45,315 nucleotides of DNA from a virus: IMG/VR virus record IMGVR_UViG_3300047472_000458, positions 1 through 45,315 of that record, one strand, 5' to 3'. Positions 15,035 to 23,576 of the stretch are shown here, in pieces. The notes below the pieces were generated by a model, which worked only from the letters and a program-made list of their open reading frames with translations, was not told the DNA's origin and did no database searches. A program made the position numbers and the translations under genes. Numbering within the stretch: position 1 is the stretch's first letter; every line of letters starts with the position of its first letter.

Positions 15035-16596
15035 TATTTGCTCCCTCTGGATACATCGAGCGTGTAGCTGTCCAGGCGCCATTGCTCGGCGGTGCCGCTC
15101 TCAAACCGGATGGCGATGTAGCGGTAGTCGATGATGAAGTCGAGGCGGACCGTCTCACCGATCACATGCTCGACCTCGACCGCCCATTCCGGATCCGCAT
15201 AGGGATCGTCCATGTGCCCGCCCACCTTCAGCTTGACCGTCAAGCCCTGGTTGCCAGTAATGCGGGCCATGAGGCTGACCACGCGCTTGGTGTTGTCGTC
15301 ATCATCGAAGGACAGTCCGCGCCGCTCAAGGTAGGCCTCGGGCTGTACGCCAGCGAACGATGCGGAGGCATCCAGCATGTAGAGCTGGCCGTCGTCCGAG
15401 GCCATGAGCACGCGCGTGAGCCGCGGCGTGAAATCGGGGCCGTTCCATGCGGTCAGGTCCGACTCCCACGAGTCCGTGTCCGACCCCCACGAGCCGCCAA
15501 GCGTGTTGTCGACCGGGCCGTAGTTCGCGTGGTTCAGGTTCGGGATGTCGCGGTAGCTGACGGTGCGGTCCTTATAGTTCCAGACCAGCGCCTTGTTCGG
15601 CACCGTGGATCCGATCGACACGTAGCAGACGAACACCTCGTTCAGGAACGGGTTCTTGAAGACGAACGCGCGGTCGTTGTAGGCCACGTCCATGTCCTGG
15701 AAGAGGGCGCGCCGTGCCACTTTGTCCAGCACCTGCGTCGCGCTCTGGCCGTCGTGCACGACGACATCGGAGCCGGTCAGCACGAAGTGGAAGCCGTCGA
15801 CCTCCACGATGCAGTTGCGGTTCATGGCGCCGGACACGCCGAGCACCTTGCGGAAGCCGAACACGAATGCGCCGCCGATCTTGTCCATGCGCCAAACCGA
15901 CTGCTGCTTGTAGACCATGAAGCTGTCGCGCAGCTGCAGGCCGTCGACGACGTAGTCGCTGCCCTCGGCCAGGTCGAATTCACCGGCCTCCTGCGTCGCG
16001 TCGGTCTCGTCCCAGGTCAGCGGCACGCCGCCCGGGTCTGCCGGCGACGACCACTTCACCATGTAGTTGTAATCGGCGCCGCCCTTGTTCACGCCCAGCG
16101 CAATCAGGTACGGGCCAAATGCGCGGATCGACTTGCAGCGCACCGTCGACGGCCAGTTGTCGAGCTGCTGACAGCGTGCCGTCGTGTCCAGATTCCAGCG
16201 CTGCGGCGTGTCGACGCCGTTGGTAAGGATCGGGATGCCGGAAAGGACCGTCGATGTCCAAGTGTTGCGCGCGCCGCTGTAATCGACGTCAGCGCCGGCC
16301 GTCTGGCGCGTCAGGTTCGTGTGCACGGCAGCGCCGTTCTTCACGGTCGTGGCATAGATTTTCTTCTCGCCGGCATACAGCCAGTACCAGTCGGCGCCGA
16401 TGTTCACCTGCACGACGTGCAGCGGCTTGACGGCGGGCGTCGGGTAGACCGGGCCGTGTCCGAAGAACTGGCGGCAGTAGCCGTCGAGGAAGCGGATGTT
16501 GCGGGCATCGGTCCAGGCTTGCGGCGGAAGCTCGTGCGCGGAGAGGTCCATGACCACCCCGACCGACCCGCAGTTGGGGATGGTCACTTTCGGCAT
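15031..16596 (-). CDS. tail hub / packaged-DNA stabilisation protein (P22 gp10-like)
   Basis: A 521-residue protein, mostly beta-strand, with repeated bladed motifs such as GPYLIALGV, GFHFVLTGSDVVVHDG and DGQLYMLDAS, as in the beta-propeller tail hub proteins of P22-like podoviruses. The N-terminal VTIPNCGSVGVVMDLSAHEL is characteristic of this class in Burkholderia-type podoviruses. It sits between the adaptor/fibre genes and the ejection genes, where P22 has its stabilisation proteins. The name is from fold and context; exact equivalence to gp10 is not shown. Confidence 0.75.
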   Translation of the reverse strand: MPKVTIPNCGSVGVVMDLSAHELPPQAWTDARNIRFLDGYCRQFFGHGPVYPTPAVKPLHVVQVNIGADWYWLYAGEKKIYATTVKNGAAVHTNLTRQTAGADVDYSGARNTWTSTVLSGIPILTNGVDTPQRWNLDTTARCQQLDNWPSTVRCKSIRAFGPYLIALGVNKGGADYNYMVKWSSPADPGGVPLTWDETDATQEAGEFDLAEGSDYVVDGLQLRDSFMVYKQQSVWRMDKIGGAFVFGFRKVLGVSGAMNRNCIVEVDGFHFVLTGSDVVVHDGQSATQVLDKVARRALFQDMDVAYNDRAFVFKNPFLNEVFVCYVSIGSTVPNKALVWNYKDRTVSYRDIPNLNHANYGPVDNTLGGSWGSDTDSWESDLTAWNGPDFTPRLTRVLMASDDGQLYMLDASASFAGVQPEAYLERRGLSFDDDDNTKRVVSLMARITGNQGLTVKLKVGGHMDDPYADPEWAVEVEHVIGETVRLDFIIDYRYIAIRFESGTAEQWRLDSYTLDVSRGSKY

Positions 16597-17178
16597 TTAC
16601 GGTTCCTCGCCGCCCCAGATGATGATCTCGGCGCGGCCGACGGCGATCAGGCCGGCAGCTTCGTACATCGCCAACCCCTCGCGCACCCAGGGCGCATTCA
16701 GATTGATCGGCGTCGCCAGCGCCAGGTCGCGTTCGAACACGCGGACCTTTGCGGCGGCCAGGCGCTCGGCCTCAGCCCCGGTCGGCGCATCCAGACTGGC
16801 GATTTCAATTGCGGCGCGTTCGTCGGCCGACAGGCGCATGCGGTAATCGAAATAGGCGGCCGGCAGTATCTGGGCCGCCTTCCAATCGGCGATTTCCTGC
16901 GCGGTCCAGTCGCGAACAGTGCGAATCGAAATCACCACCATGCGACCGCCCGGATCGAGGCTGAGCACCTCGTCATCGTTGTAGCTTTGGTATTGGCCCA
17001 GCGCCGGCCAGTGGAACTCGATGGGCCACCAGCCATAGCCGACGTAATCCGGCAGGCCGAGCCAGGTCAGATCGGCAATGTCGGCAATCGGGGTCTGGGA
17101 CGCGGTCAGGAAATCGGGCACCGGGTCGCGCGAAATGATGCCGTCTTTCACCTTCACACAGCTGCTGTAGTCGATCAT
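16597..17178 (-). CDS. tail-associated protein (hypothetical)
   Basis: A 193-residue protein with an AAGGAGGAG site directly before ATG 17178, which settles the start over the longer open frame. The N-terminal half is strand-rich and aromatic (YVGYGWWPIEFHWPALGQYQ); the C-terminal half is helical and acidic. A segment with VRDWTAQEIADWKAAQ resembles helices of tail-fibre assembly proteins. It lies directly after the glycine-rich fibre gene, so a fibre chaperone is possible. Confidence 0.6.
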   Translation of the reverse strand: MIDYSSCVKVKDGIISRDPVPDFLTASQTPIADIADLTWLGLPDYVGYGWWPIEFHWPALGQYQSYNDDEVLSLDPGGRMVVISIRTVRDWTAQEIADWKAAQILPAAYFDYRMRLSADERAAIEIASLDAPTGAEAERLAAAKVRVFERDLALATPINLNAPWVREGLAMYEAAGLIAVGRAEIIIWGGEEP

Positions 17179-17191
17179 GACTCCTCCTTGG

Positions 17192-17974
17192 TTACCAACA
17201 TTCGATGAGAGCGAAGCCGGCGCCGCCGGTCCGCACACTGGTGGTTCGCTGATTGCCGCCGCCGCCGCCGCCGCCGTCCCCGCCCTGTGACGTATCCTGA
17301 CCGGTCGATCCAGCGAGGCCGACGACGATTAAGGGGCCAACGCTGGCCACTGCAGCGCCCGCGGCGCCTGCTGCATTTGTGTTTGCTGCGCCGCCGCCGG
17401 CGCTGCCAGATAGGTAGCCGACGCCTGGCGCGCCTTGCCCGCCCAGGCTGACCGTGCCGGCGCTGCCGTTGCCACCACGTCCAGCAGCCCCGCCGCCGCC
17501 CCCGGGGCTACCCGATGCAACGGACGATGCGCCGGCGCCGCCGTTGAAGTTGACGTCACCGCCGCTACCTACACCGCCGGCGCCACCGGTCGATCCATTC
17601 GGGGCGGCGGCGCCCTTGCCGCCAATCAGGGTGTATCCGAAGGCCTCGACGATCGTTCCCAGAACTGGATCGAAACGGACATTGATGGTCCCGTTCGCGA
17701 CCTTCAACTGGTTCGTCCCGGCAAAGCCCCCGCCGCCGCCGCCGGACGCCGGCGCACTCGTGCCCGCTTGAATGCCGTCGCCGCCGGCACCGGTGGCACC
17801 CATCCGCACCGCAGTGCACCAGTCGGGCAGCTTGACGACTTGGTCGGTCCTGACGAGGAAGATCTTTGCGGGGAAGCCGGCAGGATCCGCATTCAGCGCG
17901 CCCGACGAGCGACGTGGCCACCCTGGGCTGCCGGGCTGGCCGCGCGGGATGCCTTGTGGTCCATACGCTGCCAT
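17192..17974 (-). CDS. glycine-rich tail fibre / adhesin
   Basis: A 260-residue protein. The N-terminal 80 residues include a collagen-like GPQGIPRGQPGSPG. From about residue 75 it is built of glycine-rich runs (GATGAGGDG, ASGGGGGGFAG, GNGSAGTVSLGGQGAPG), ending GGAGFALIECW. Such glycine-rich domains (Gly_rich type, comparable to the polyglycine sandwiches of phage adhesins) form receptor-binding tips. Start ATG 17974 was chosen because it follows the stop of the upstream gene. Receptor binding is inferred. Confidence 0.7.
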   Translation of the reverse strand: MAAYGPQGIPRGQPGSPGWPRRSSGALNADPAGFPAKIFLVRTDQVVKLPDWCTAVRMGATGAGGDGIQAGTSAPASGGGGGGFAGTNQLKVANGTINVRFDPVLGTIVEAFGYTLIGGKGAAAPNGSTGGAGGVGSGGDVNFNGGAGASSVASGSPGGGGGAAGRGGNGSAGTVSLGGQGAPGVGYLSGSAGGGAANTNAAGAAGAAVASVGPLIVVGLAGSTGQDTSQGGDGGGGGGGNQRTTSVRTGGAGFALIECW

Positions 17975-17976
17975 GA

Positions 17977-18393
17977 TCAGAAGTCCGCGGCTTCGGCCTG
18001 GAACACGATGCCGGCCTGCGCTGACGCGATCCCGCCCCACAGGCTTTCGCCCGGACCGAGACGCAGCGGCGTCTGCTCGGAATAGTCGGGGAACGTCACT
18101 TTCGTTGGCGGGGTGGTTGTGCTCGGCGTCTGCACGCCGATCGTGGTCGCGTCCTTCAGGCGCTGCACCGTGCCGGCAGCGTTCTTGCTGGTGAAGAGGT
18201 AGGCCACGGTGATAGCCGTGACAGATGCGCGCGGGATTGCGCTGATGCGCGTGAGGTTCACGCCCTTGTCGGCGGGCGCGGCGCAGATCAGCACCGTGTT
18301 TGTCGGCGCATCAGAGTTCAGGCTGGCGACGGCCAGCGTAGCCACGCCGCTGTCGAGGTGCGGATTGTTTGCAAAGTTGGGAGTGCTTGCCAT
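17977..18393 (-). CDS. virion-operon protein, beta-rich (hypothetical)
   Basis: A 138-residue beta-rich protein starting MASTPNFANNPHLDSGVATL and ending QAGIVFQAEAADF, with many Ala, Thr and Val in alternating patterns as in small jelly-roll decoration or tail proteins. It lies between the two fibre-like genes in the late operon. I do not recognise a named family. Confidence 0.65.
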   Translation of the reverse strand: MASTPNFANNPHLDSGVATLAVASLNSDAPTNTVLICAAPADKGVNLTRISAIPRASVTAITVAYLFTSKNAAGTVQRLKDATTIGVQTPSTTTPPTKVTFPDYSEQTPLRLGPGESLWGGIASAQAGIVFQAEAADF

Positions 18394-18402
18394 GTTGGTT
18401 CC

Positions 18403-18987
18403 TTACGAGAGGGCGAGGCTCAACGCGCAGACCTGGGCGATCCGCAGCGGGTAGTTGTAGATGTCGGCCGGTTTCCAACTCGTGACGCCATTCACGGTCG
18501 TCAGCTCGAAGATCACCGCGCCGCCGGGTTGCGCGGGCAGGACCGCGCCGAATGCGAGCTGGTCGACGTAACCTTTCGTGATCGCGGCCAGGCGGAACGC
18601 AGCGCCGTCGTAGATCAGGGCCACATAGCGGCCGGCCGGCACGTCGCCCGGAAGAAGCGGCGAGCCGTCGACGGCCTGGATGGTCTTGGCGCCCAAGCCC
18701 GAGATATTCAGCGTCGGCGTGGCGGCGGTGTTTGCTGCCTTCGGCTTGAACACGACCATCATGTTTTCGCTGTAGGCCAGCAGCGGCGTGGCGGGTGCGA
18801 GCACGTACGCGTCAACAGCACCGACGTCGGCGCCGCCGATCAATACGGCGCCAGTGAAGCCGGTGAAGCACTGGCGCAGTGCAGTTTTCATAAGCCGGAG
18901 GTGGTCGTCCCCCTGCGATTTCGGATCGTCGGGCGTCGGGTTCGTCGCGACCAAGTCGCTGATGTAGGTGCCAGTTTCGAGGCTCAT
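18403..18987 (-). CDS. tail fibre N-terminal-type protein
   Basis: A 194-residue protein whose start (GTYISDLVATNPTPDDPKSQ, then GDDHLRLMKTALRQCF) matches a common anchor motif of phage tail fibres and appendages. The rest is beta-rich (AYVLAPATPLLAYSENMMVV, PTLNISGLGAKTIQAV) as in fibre repeats. It probably attaches fibre parts to the short tail. Directly follows the adaptor gene in the operon. Confidence 0.7.
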   Translation of the reverse strand: MSLETGTYISDLVATNPTPDDPKSQGDDHLRLMKTALRQCFTGFTGAVLIGGADVGAVDAYVLAPATPLLAYSENMMVVFKPKAANTAATPTLNISGLGAKTIQAVDGSPLLPGDVPAGRYVALIYDGAAFRLAAITKGYVDQLAFGAVLPAQPGGAVIFELTTVNGVTSWKPADIYNYPLRIAQVCALSLALS

Positions 18988-19629
18988 TTAGTACCCCCTG
19001 TAGAAGTCGGAGCCGTCGCAGCCCAGCACCTGGGCAATCTCGGTGCGCAGCGGCGCCACGGCGCGCGCGCGGCTCTCGGTTGCGTTGATTTCCTTGACCG
19101 CCTGCCCATACATGGCCTGCCACAGCGGAATCGAGTCGTTGTCGCGGATGAAGGGCGCGGCCTGCAGCAGCGTCCCGTACAGGTACAGGTCCGGATATTT
19201 GGTCAGCAGCGCGTTCGTCGGCGCCGCGTCGGTCAGTCGGAAGCCGCCCCGGTAGCGCAGCGTCACCGTGCGCGCCGCATCGGAGGGGCAGTCGAACGCG
19301 AGGCTCGTGCCGTCGATGGCCCAATACGTCGGGCGGCCTGGCGCGCTGGTCACGGGTAGCTCTTCCGGCGTTGCCGGCGCCAGCTCATGGCGATGCGTCG
19401 CCCCCAACCACACAGCGAGCGGCGACGTGAAGCCGGCCGGCAGCGGGATCGTGCGTGCGCTGACCGCGAGAGCCAGCGGCACCTCGTTTTCCATCGCGCG
19501 CACCTGAGCGATGCGGTTGATCCCGGTTTCGGCCAGGGCGATGAAGTCGGGGATCTGCGCGACCAGGTCGGAGCGATGCAGCCAGCCCTTCACCGCAGCC
19601 TTCAGTTCGGTGTAGTTGGAGAACGGCAT
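18988..19629 (-). CDS. phage adaptor / head-tail connector protein
   Basis: A 213-residue protein resembling the adaptor proteins found in podoviruses after the capsid genes. Conserved features include YTELKAAVKGWLHRSDLVAQ, IPDFIALAETGINR at the N-terminus and a helical C-terminus LLTKYPDLYLYGTLLQAAPF. Such proteins dock below the portal (P22 gp4-like role). Placement between the coat gene and the fibre/hub genes agrees. Confidence 0.8.
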   Translation of the reverse strand: MPFSNYTELKAAVKGWLHRSDLVAQIPDFIALAETGINRIAQVRAMENEVPLALAVSARTIPLPAGFTSPLAVWLGATHRHELAPATPEELPVTSAPGRPTYWAIDGTSLAFDCPSDAARTVTLRYRGGFRLTDAAPTNALLTKYPDLYLYGTLLQAAPFIRDNDSIPLWQAMYGQAVKEINATESRARAVAPLRTEIAQVLGCDGSDFYRGY

Positions 19630-19632
19630 GGC

Positions 19633-19824
19633 TCAGCCTTTGGTGACGCGGGTCTTGCGAGGCGCGGGCGCTTCGACAGCTTCTGCGGGCGCGTTGGTGC
19701 GCTCGTGATCGGCGTGCCAGTCGTCGTAGCCGTCGGCGCGCGCGGCGCCTTCCTGCACTTCGTCGTCGACCAGCAGCATCTGGCCAGCCAGGTACAGGGC
19801 TTTCGGGTATTCCTGGAATTCCAT
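19633..19824 (-). CDS. small acidic head-operon protein (63 aa)
   Basis: Starts at ATG 19824, which has GGAG 6 nt upstream. The ATG at 19836 lies inside the T-run of a terminator and is less likely. The sequence MEFQEYPKALYLAGQMLLVD, then DEVQEGAARADGYDDW resembles a frequent short phage protein encoded next to capsid genes, with the pattern P-K-x-L-Y and A-R-A-D-G. No function is known. The C-terminus is basic. Confidence 0.7.
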   Translation of the reverse strand: MEFQEYPKALYLAGQMLLVDDEVQEGAARADGYDDWHADHERTNAPAEAVEAPAPRKTRVTKG

Positions 19825-19837
19825 GTGCTTCTCCATG

Positions 19838-19859
19838 AAAAAAGCCGCCCGAAGGCGGC
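19838..19859 (-). terminator. terminator after the HNH gene
   Basis: Read leftward, GCCGCC-TTCG-GGCGGC is followed by six T. It lies between the HNH endonuclease gene and the small gene at 19824, inside the late operon. Confidence 0.8.
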
Positions 19860-19863
19860 CTGT

Positions 19864-20469
19864 TCAGTCAACGTGCTTCCATATCTTTCGATTGCGCACG
19901 TCGTAGACGTTGGTTGTTGATATGTCGAGGCGTCTTGCTATCTCGACTCCGGTTTCGCTCGAACTTCGTATTTCCCGCACCAATTCCTCGGTGAGCTTGG
20001 ACATGCCATGCTTTTCGCCAAGGGAAACGCCTGGGCGGGACCTTTTTCTCGCCCACATATCGACCATGTTCTGCTGCTGCGTCCCTAGGTATAAGTGATC
20101 GATGTTCACGCATTTCGGGTTGTCGCAGTGGTGAAGAACAAACGCCTTCTTGGGGAAATCTCCCTTGAACATCCGCCATGCGGCTCGATGCACGAGCTCA
20201 ATTTGGCCGGCAGAATTGCGCCATTGGCCATGCCACTCAAGTTGAGTCTTGTCTTTTTTCTTCATGATGCTGCCGAGCCAGTGCCAGCATCCATTTGGTT
20301 GCTTCGCGACCCATTTCATGAAGCGGTCCTCTTCGCTCAGCCCATGGAACTGCTGCTGGAGAGGACGAAGTTCTTCGCCGACCTTTTGCTGCCGGTAGTG
20401 CCCCCCGCACAATTCGCGCGAGTGGACCTTTTTCTCGCACCCGATAAAAGAGCATGTTTTAGCCGACAT
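19864..20469 (-). CDS. HNH endonuclease with C-terminal HTH (homing-type)
   Basis: A 201-residue free-standing HNH nuclease. A zinc-binding N-terminus has CSFIGCEKKVHSRELCGGHY. The nuclease core is VHRAAW, then VLHHCDNPKCVNIDHLYLGT (His-His, Asn, His). A C-terminal helix-turn-helix module follows: GMSKLTEELVREIR and GVEIARRLDISTTNVYDVR, as in HNH_3 homing enzymes. AGGAGGG precedes the ATG. It separates the coat gene from the small head gene, is more AT-rich than both and ends at its own terminator, which fits insertion as a selfish endonuclease. Confidence 0.9.
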   Translation of the reverse strand: MSAKTCSFIGCEKKVHSRELCGGHYRQQKVGEELRPLQQQFHGLSEEDRFMKWVAKQPNGCWHWLGSIMKKKDKTQLEWHGQWRNSAGQIELVHRAAWRMFKGDFPKKAFVLHHCDNPKCVNIDHLYLGTQQQNMVDMWARKRSRPGVSLGEKHGMSKLTEELVREIRSSSETGVEIARRLDISTTNVYDVRNRKIWKHVD

Positions 20470-20528
20470 TTTACCCTCCTATAAAGAATAAGGTAGAGTA
20501 GCATAATACGGCTAAAACATGTGTATTA

Positions 20529-21713
20529 TCAGTTGCTGAGTATGCGAGCTGCGAGTTGAGCGCGCAGAGTTTTGTATCCGTATAATACGTCAAGACGGCA
20601 CGGGAAGGTGTCGTTGCTGATGTTGTACTGGCGGACCATGCGCATCGAGATGCCGTCGAACGTCTCGCGAGCTTTCCAGTCCACGCCATCCGGCATCACC
20701 AGGTCGGCGGTCGCGAAGGTGAACGCGTCCTTGTGGAATGCCAGCGACGGGCGGTAGACGGCCGAGGCGCCACCGATCTTGGCGACGCCCGCGCCGTTGC
20801 CAGGCGAAGCGACAACGTTCTGACGTCCGCCGGAGGTAACGATGGCCGGGGCGATCTGCAGGCTGCCGGCGCCGCCTGCGTAGTCCGCGGTGACGACGAA
20901 CGTTTGCAGGGTGCCGGTATCGGCTTTGGTCTCTGGGTGCACGCGGTTGATGCCCAGCGTGATGACGTCGCCTTTCTTGAAGGTGGTGGCACCGGCCGCA
21001 ACCACGATCGACGAGCCGGTCTGGCCGGCACCGTTGACGGTGTAGCCGGTGGCCGCTGCTGCGGTGCCGGTCGCGGTGCCGCCCAGGATGGTGTTTTCCA
21101 TGATGTCGCCGAAGCCGGCGGTGGTGCCCAGCACGCCCTCGCGATACTGCTTGGCGATCTGGGTCGAGTCCTGGAACAGGCCTTTCAGGTTGTCGATCGC
21201 GTCGACGGTGTCCTGGGTGTTCATCAGCAGGTTGCGGGTGCCGGATGGGGCCAGCGAGTCGGTCAGCAGCTTCTTCGCCAGCAGCATCTGGCGCATGTTC
21301 AGCGTCGAGCCGATGTTGTTGACCACGTTGTACACGTCGTTCGCCATCGTCAGCGCGTCGGCTTCGATGTTGGCGGCCAGGACCGACACGGCTGGCTCGA
21401 TGATGCGTTCGCTGAAGTCGTCCAGCGACATCGTCAGGTCGACCGCGGTGAAGTTCAGGTCGACACCCTTCTGGGTGGTGACGTTCAGCTGGGTCTTGTT
21501 CTCGACGGTGTCCTGCGCCTGCATGGTTGCGCCGGTGCGGACGACGTATTCGTTCGGCAGGCGGATGTCCAGCGACGAGCCGATCTTGGCGCCGGATTTG
21601 GCGAAGCGCGAGTCGTACTGGCGGTTGATCGAGCCGATGAAGTTGGCCTTTTGGTGCAGCACGCGCAGTGCTTCGCGGGTGATGATTTGCGGGGTGAGGA
21701 TGGTGTTTGCCAT
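20529..21713 (-). CDS. P22-type major coat protein
   Basis: A 394-residue protein of the P22 coat (gene 5) family. The N-terminus MANTILTPQIITREALRVLH, the QYDSRFAKSGAKIGSSLDIR segment, TMSLDDFSERIIEPAVSVLA and the C-terminal MVRQYNISNDTFPCRLDVLYG are characteristic. An insertion-like, beta-rich middle (about 215-300) corresponds to the I-domain region. It is the virion shell of the podovirus prophage and is distinct from the HK97-type capsid protein at 1-1434. It follows the scaffold gene after a terminator. Confidence 0.95.
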   Translation of the reverse strand: MANTILTPQIITREALRVLHQKANFIGSINRQYDSRFAKSGAKIGSSLDIRLPNEYVVRTGATMQAQDTVENKTQLNVTTQKGVDLNFTAVDLTMSLDDFSERIIEPAVSVLAANIEADALTMANDVYNVVNNIGSTLNMRQMLLAKKLLTDSLAPSGTRNLLMNTQDTVDAIDNLKGLFQDSTQIAKQYREGVLGTTAGFGDIMENTILGGTATGTAAAATGYTVNGAGQTGSSIVVAAGATTFKKGDVITLGINRVHPETKADTGTLQTFVVTADYAGGAGSLQIAPAIVTSGGRQNVVASPGNGAGVAKIGGASAVYRPSLAFHKDAFTFATADLVMPDGVDWKARETFDGISMRMVRQYNISNDTFPCRLDVLYGYKTLRAQLAARILSN

Positions 21714-21730
21714 TTAGGGCTCCAGAAATG

Positions 21731-21755
21731 AAAAAGCCCGCCAGGTAGGGCGGGC
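21731..21755 (-). terminator. terminator between scaffold and coat genes
   Basis: Read leftward, GCCCGCC-CTACCT-GGCGGGC is followed by TTTTT. It lies between scaffold and coat genes, where it may tune their expression ratio or be read through by the Q-like antiterminator. Confidence 0.8.
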
Positions 21756-21781
21756 CGGGTGTCGTGTTGCGGATCGGGGCG

Positions 21782-22660
21782 TTAGCGCTTGCGCAACTGC
21801 TTGTTGCGGTGATCCATCCATTCGTCGGCGCTCATCTTGCTCGGGTCCTTTACCGCAGTAGCGCGCGAGGCGCCGACGCGGGTGACCGGAGCAGGCGGCG
21901 CTGCCGGGGCGGGCTTGGAGCGCTGGGCGCCCTGTTTCTTCTCCAGCTGGTCGAACAGTTCGGCCTTGTGCATGATCTTGAAGAGCGCCGGATTTTCCAG
22001 CAGCACCCGGGCGGTTGCCGGGGTCATCTTCACACCCTGCTGTTCGGCAAAGGTGTTGATCTGCGCCGTCCGTTCCGGCGTCCAGGTGGAGACTTCACGC
22101 CGCACATACGCTTCCGCTTCCTGGATGAGCTTGGCAGCGTTCTGCTGCTCGGCCAGTGCCTGTTCGTTCTGTTTCTGCGTGATGCCTTGCACTTTCGCGC
22201 TGCGCTCGGCTTCGAGTGCGCGCTGTTGCTGCTGCAGCTGCATGGCCTGCACCGGGTCCTGCTCGATGAGCTGGTTCCAGTCCAGGGCCTGGTACTGCTT
22301 GAGCTGCTTCTCGATGGCACGCACGTCGGCGACGTCGTCGAGGAACTGCTGATGCTGCGCCGCCTGCTGGCGGACCTGCTCGCGCTCGGTCTCGACAGCG
22401 CGACGCTCATCGGCTACAGCCTGCGTCTTCTGCGTGTAGTCCGATTGGCGCATCGTGCCGGACTTGATCTCAGCGGCGATGCTCTTCGGCATGGCGACCT
22501 TTTTGCCGCCGATCTCGATTTCCTCATCCTCTTCGGGTTGCTCTTGCGAGGCCGCGTCGTCTTGGGAATCGTGGTTGCCCGCTTGCTGATCGTGTTCCTC
22601 GGCGGCAGCGGCTGCGGCTTCGGAATCCAGCGTTTCCACCGGTTGTTCCAGTTCGTCCAT
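21782..22660 (-). CDS. scaffolding protein (P22 gp8-like, putative)
   Basis: A 292-residue highly charged protein. The first 80 residues are acidic (EEHDQQAGNHDSQDDAASQE), the middle is a long glutamine-rich coiled coil (AVETEREQVRQQAAQHQQFL), and the C-terminus is basic (WMDHRNKQLRKR). A basic C-terminal helix that binds coat is typical of P22-like scaffolds. Position between portal and coat genes is decisive. ATG 22660 has TGGAG 8 nt upstream; an earlier in-frame start would add 19 residues. Confidence 0.85.
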   Translation of the reverse strand: MDELEQPVETLDSEAAAAAAEEHDQQAGNHDSQDDAASQEQPEEDEEIEIGGKKVAMPKSIAAEIKSGTMRQSDYTQKTQAVADERRAVETEREQVRQQAAQHQQFLDDVADVRAIEKQLKQYQALDWNQLIEQDPVQAMQLQQQQRALEAERSAKVQGITQKQNEQALAEQQNAAKLIQEAEAYVRREVSTWTPERTAQINTFAEQQGVKMTPATARVLLENPALFKIMHKAELFDQLEKKQGAQRSKPAPAAPPAPVTRVGASRATAVKDPSKMSADEWMDHRNKQLRKR

Positions 22661-22685
22661 GCGAAATACTCCAGGTTGTGCCGGC

Positions 22686-23576
22686 TCAGCCGGCGGTTTG
22701 GTCGACAGCAGCGTCAACCGTGAACGTGCCCGAAACTGGGCACAGGATGAAAAAGGCGCCGGCGCGCAGCTTGATGTCGACGGCGCTGCCGACGCGCTGG
22801 TTCAGGCCCAGGCCGACCGTGAGCGTGCCGGTGTTCGCGTTCATCGTGGTCGCATACAGCGTGCCATTCGTGCAGTTCAGGCCCGCGGTGGGCGATGTGC
22901 GCACTTGCAGCGTGCACGTACCGCCGCCGGCCAGCGTTAGCGCCGCGTTGCAGCTCGCGCTAACGGTGACGATCGATGGCTTGGCTGGGTTCGTGGCCTG
23001 GTAGGCCGTGGACAAGGCCAGCGCGCGCGAGACTGGCTCGCCGAAGTCGAATGCGTAGGGCGACGGGATCGTCGGCTTGTCGGCCAAGTCGTTGTAGCTG
23101 CCGCTGAATGCCACCTGGGCGAAGGCCGGTTTGCCGCTCAGGTCTGCCCACGAGCCACTGAACAGCGCAGGCTTGTTCAGAAGATCCAGGTAGGACCCGG
23201 TCTGCGCGGCGACCGACAGGCCCGTCAGGTCCGCTGCTTGGCCCGTGATCGCCACCGTCTTCAGGGCCGGCTTGTTGAGGATCTGGCCAGCGCCGCTCGT
23301 GGCATTCCAGTCGGCGTTGATCTGCGTGGTCGGCAGCGCGGACAGCACGCCGTTGCTCGAGACCAGGCCGGCGCCCACCGTCAGGTACGACGGCAGGTTC
23401 GTCGACTTGTTCCAGATGAGGATGCCATCGGTCGGCGGGTTGACCAGCGTGCGCAGGATGTTGCCGGTGTCGGCGCTGTTGCGCTGCGTGATGATCAGGC
23501 TGTTGCCTTCGGCGTAGGCCGTGCCGCTGCACAGCGCGAGCAGCCACAGGATGGCCGCGAGAGTCAGTTTTTTCAT
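22686..23576 (-). CDS. exported protein with tail-fibre-type repeats
   Basis: A 296-residue protein with a clear Sec signal peptide (MKKLTLAAILWLLALCSGTA, cleavage predicted after AYA at residue 22). The mature part has three copies of a G-S-[YW]-x-D-L-x-x-K-P motif (GSYLDLLNKPAL, GSWADLSGKPAF, GSYNDLADKPTI), a repeat seen in phage tail fibres, and a C-terminal domain with four cysteines. AAGGAG precedes the ATG, which overlaps the portal stop. A secreted protein between portal and scaffold genes is unusual. Cell-surface exclusion or a virion part are both possible. Confidence 0.75.
   Translation of the reverse strand: MKKLTLAAILWLLALCSGTAYAEGNSLIITQRNSADTGNILRTLVNPPTDGILIWNKSTNLPSYLTVGAGLVSSNGVLSALPTTQINADWNATSGAGQILNKPALKTVAITGQAADLTGLSVAAQTGSYLDLLNKPALFSGSWADLSGKPAFAQVAFSGSYNDLADKPTIPSPYAFDFGEPVSRALALSTAYQATNPAKPSIVTVSASCNAALTLAGGGTCTLQVRTSPTAGLNCTNGTLYATTMNANTGTLTVGLGLNQRVGSAVDIKLRAGAFFILCPVSGTFTVDAAVDQTAG

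Noticed and set aside
14854-17208. A 784-codon plus-strand frame opposite the tail genes
   Set aside because: Antisense shadow of the hub and tail genes with unnatural composition.
17192-18987. A diversity-generating retroelement, as in the short-tailed phage BPP-1
   Set aside because: No reverse transcriptase gene and no template/variable repeat pair are visible near the fibre genes.
20503-20529. Hairpin ATAATAC/GTATTAT after the coat gene as a strong terminator
   Set aside because: Only a 7-bp AT stem without a T-run; too weak to call.
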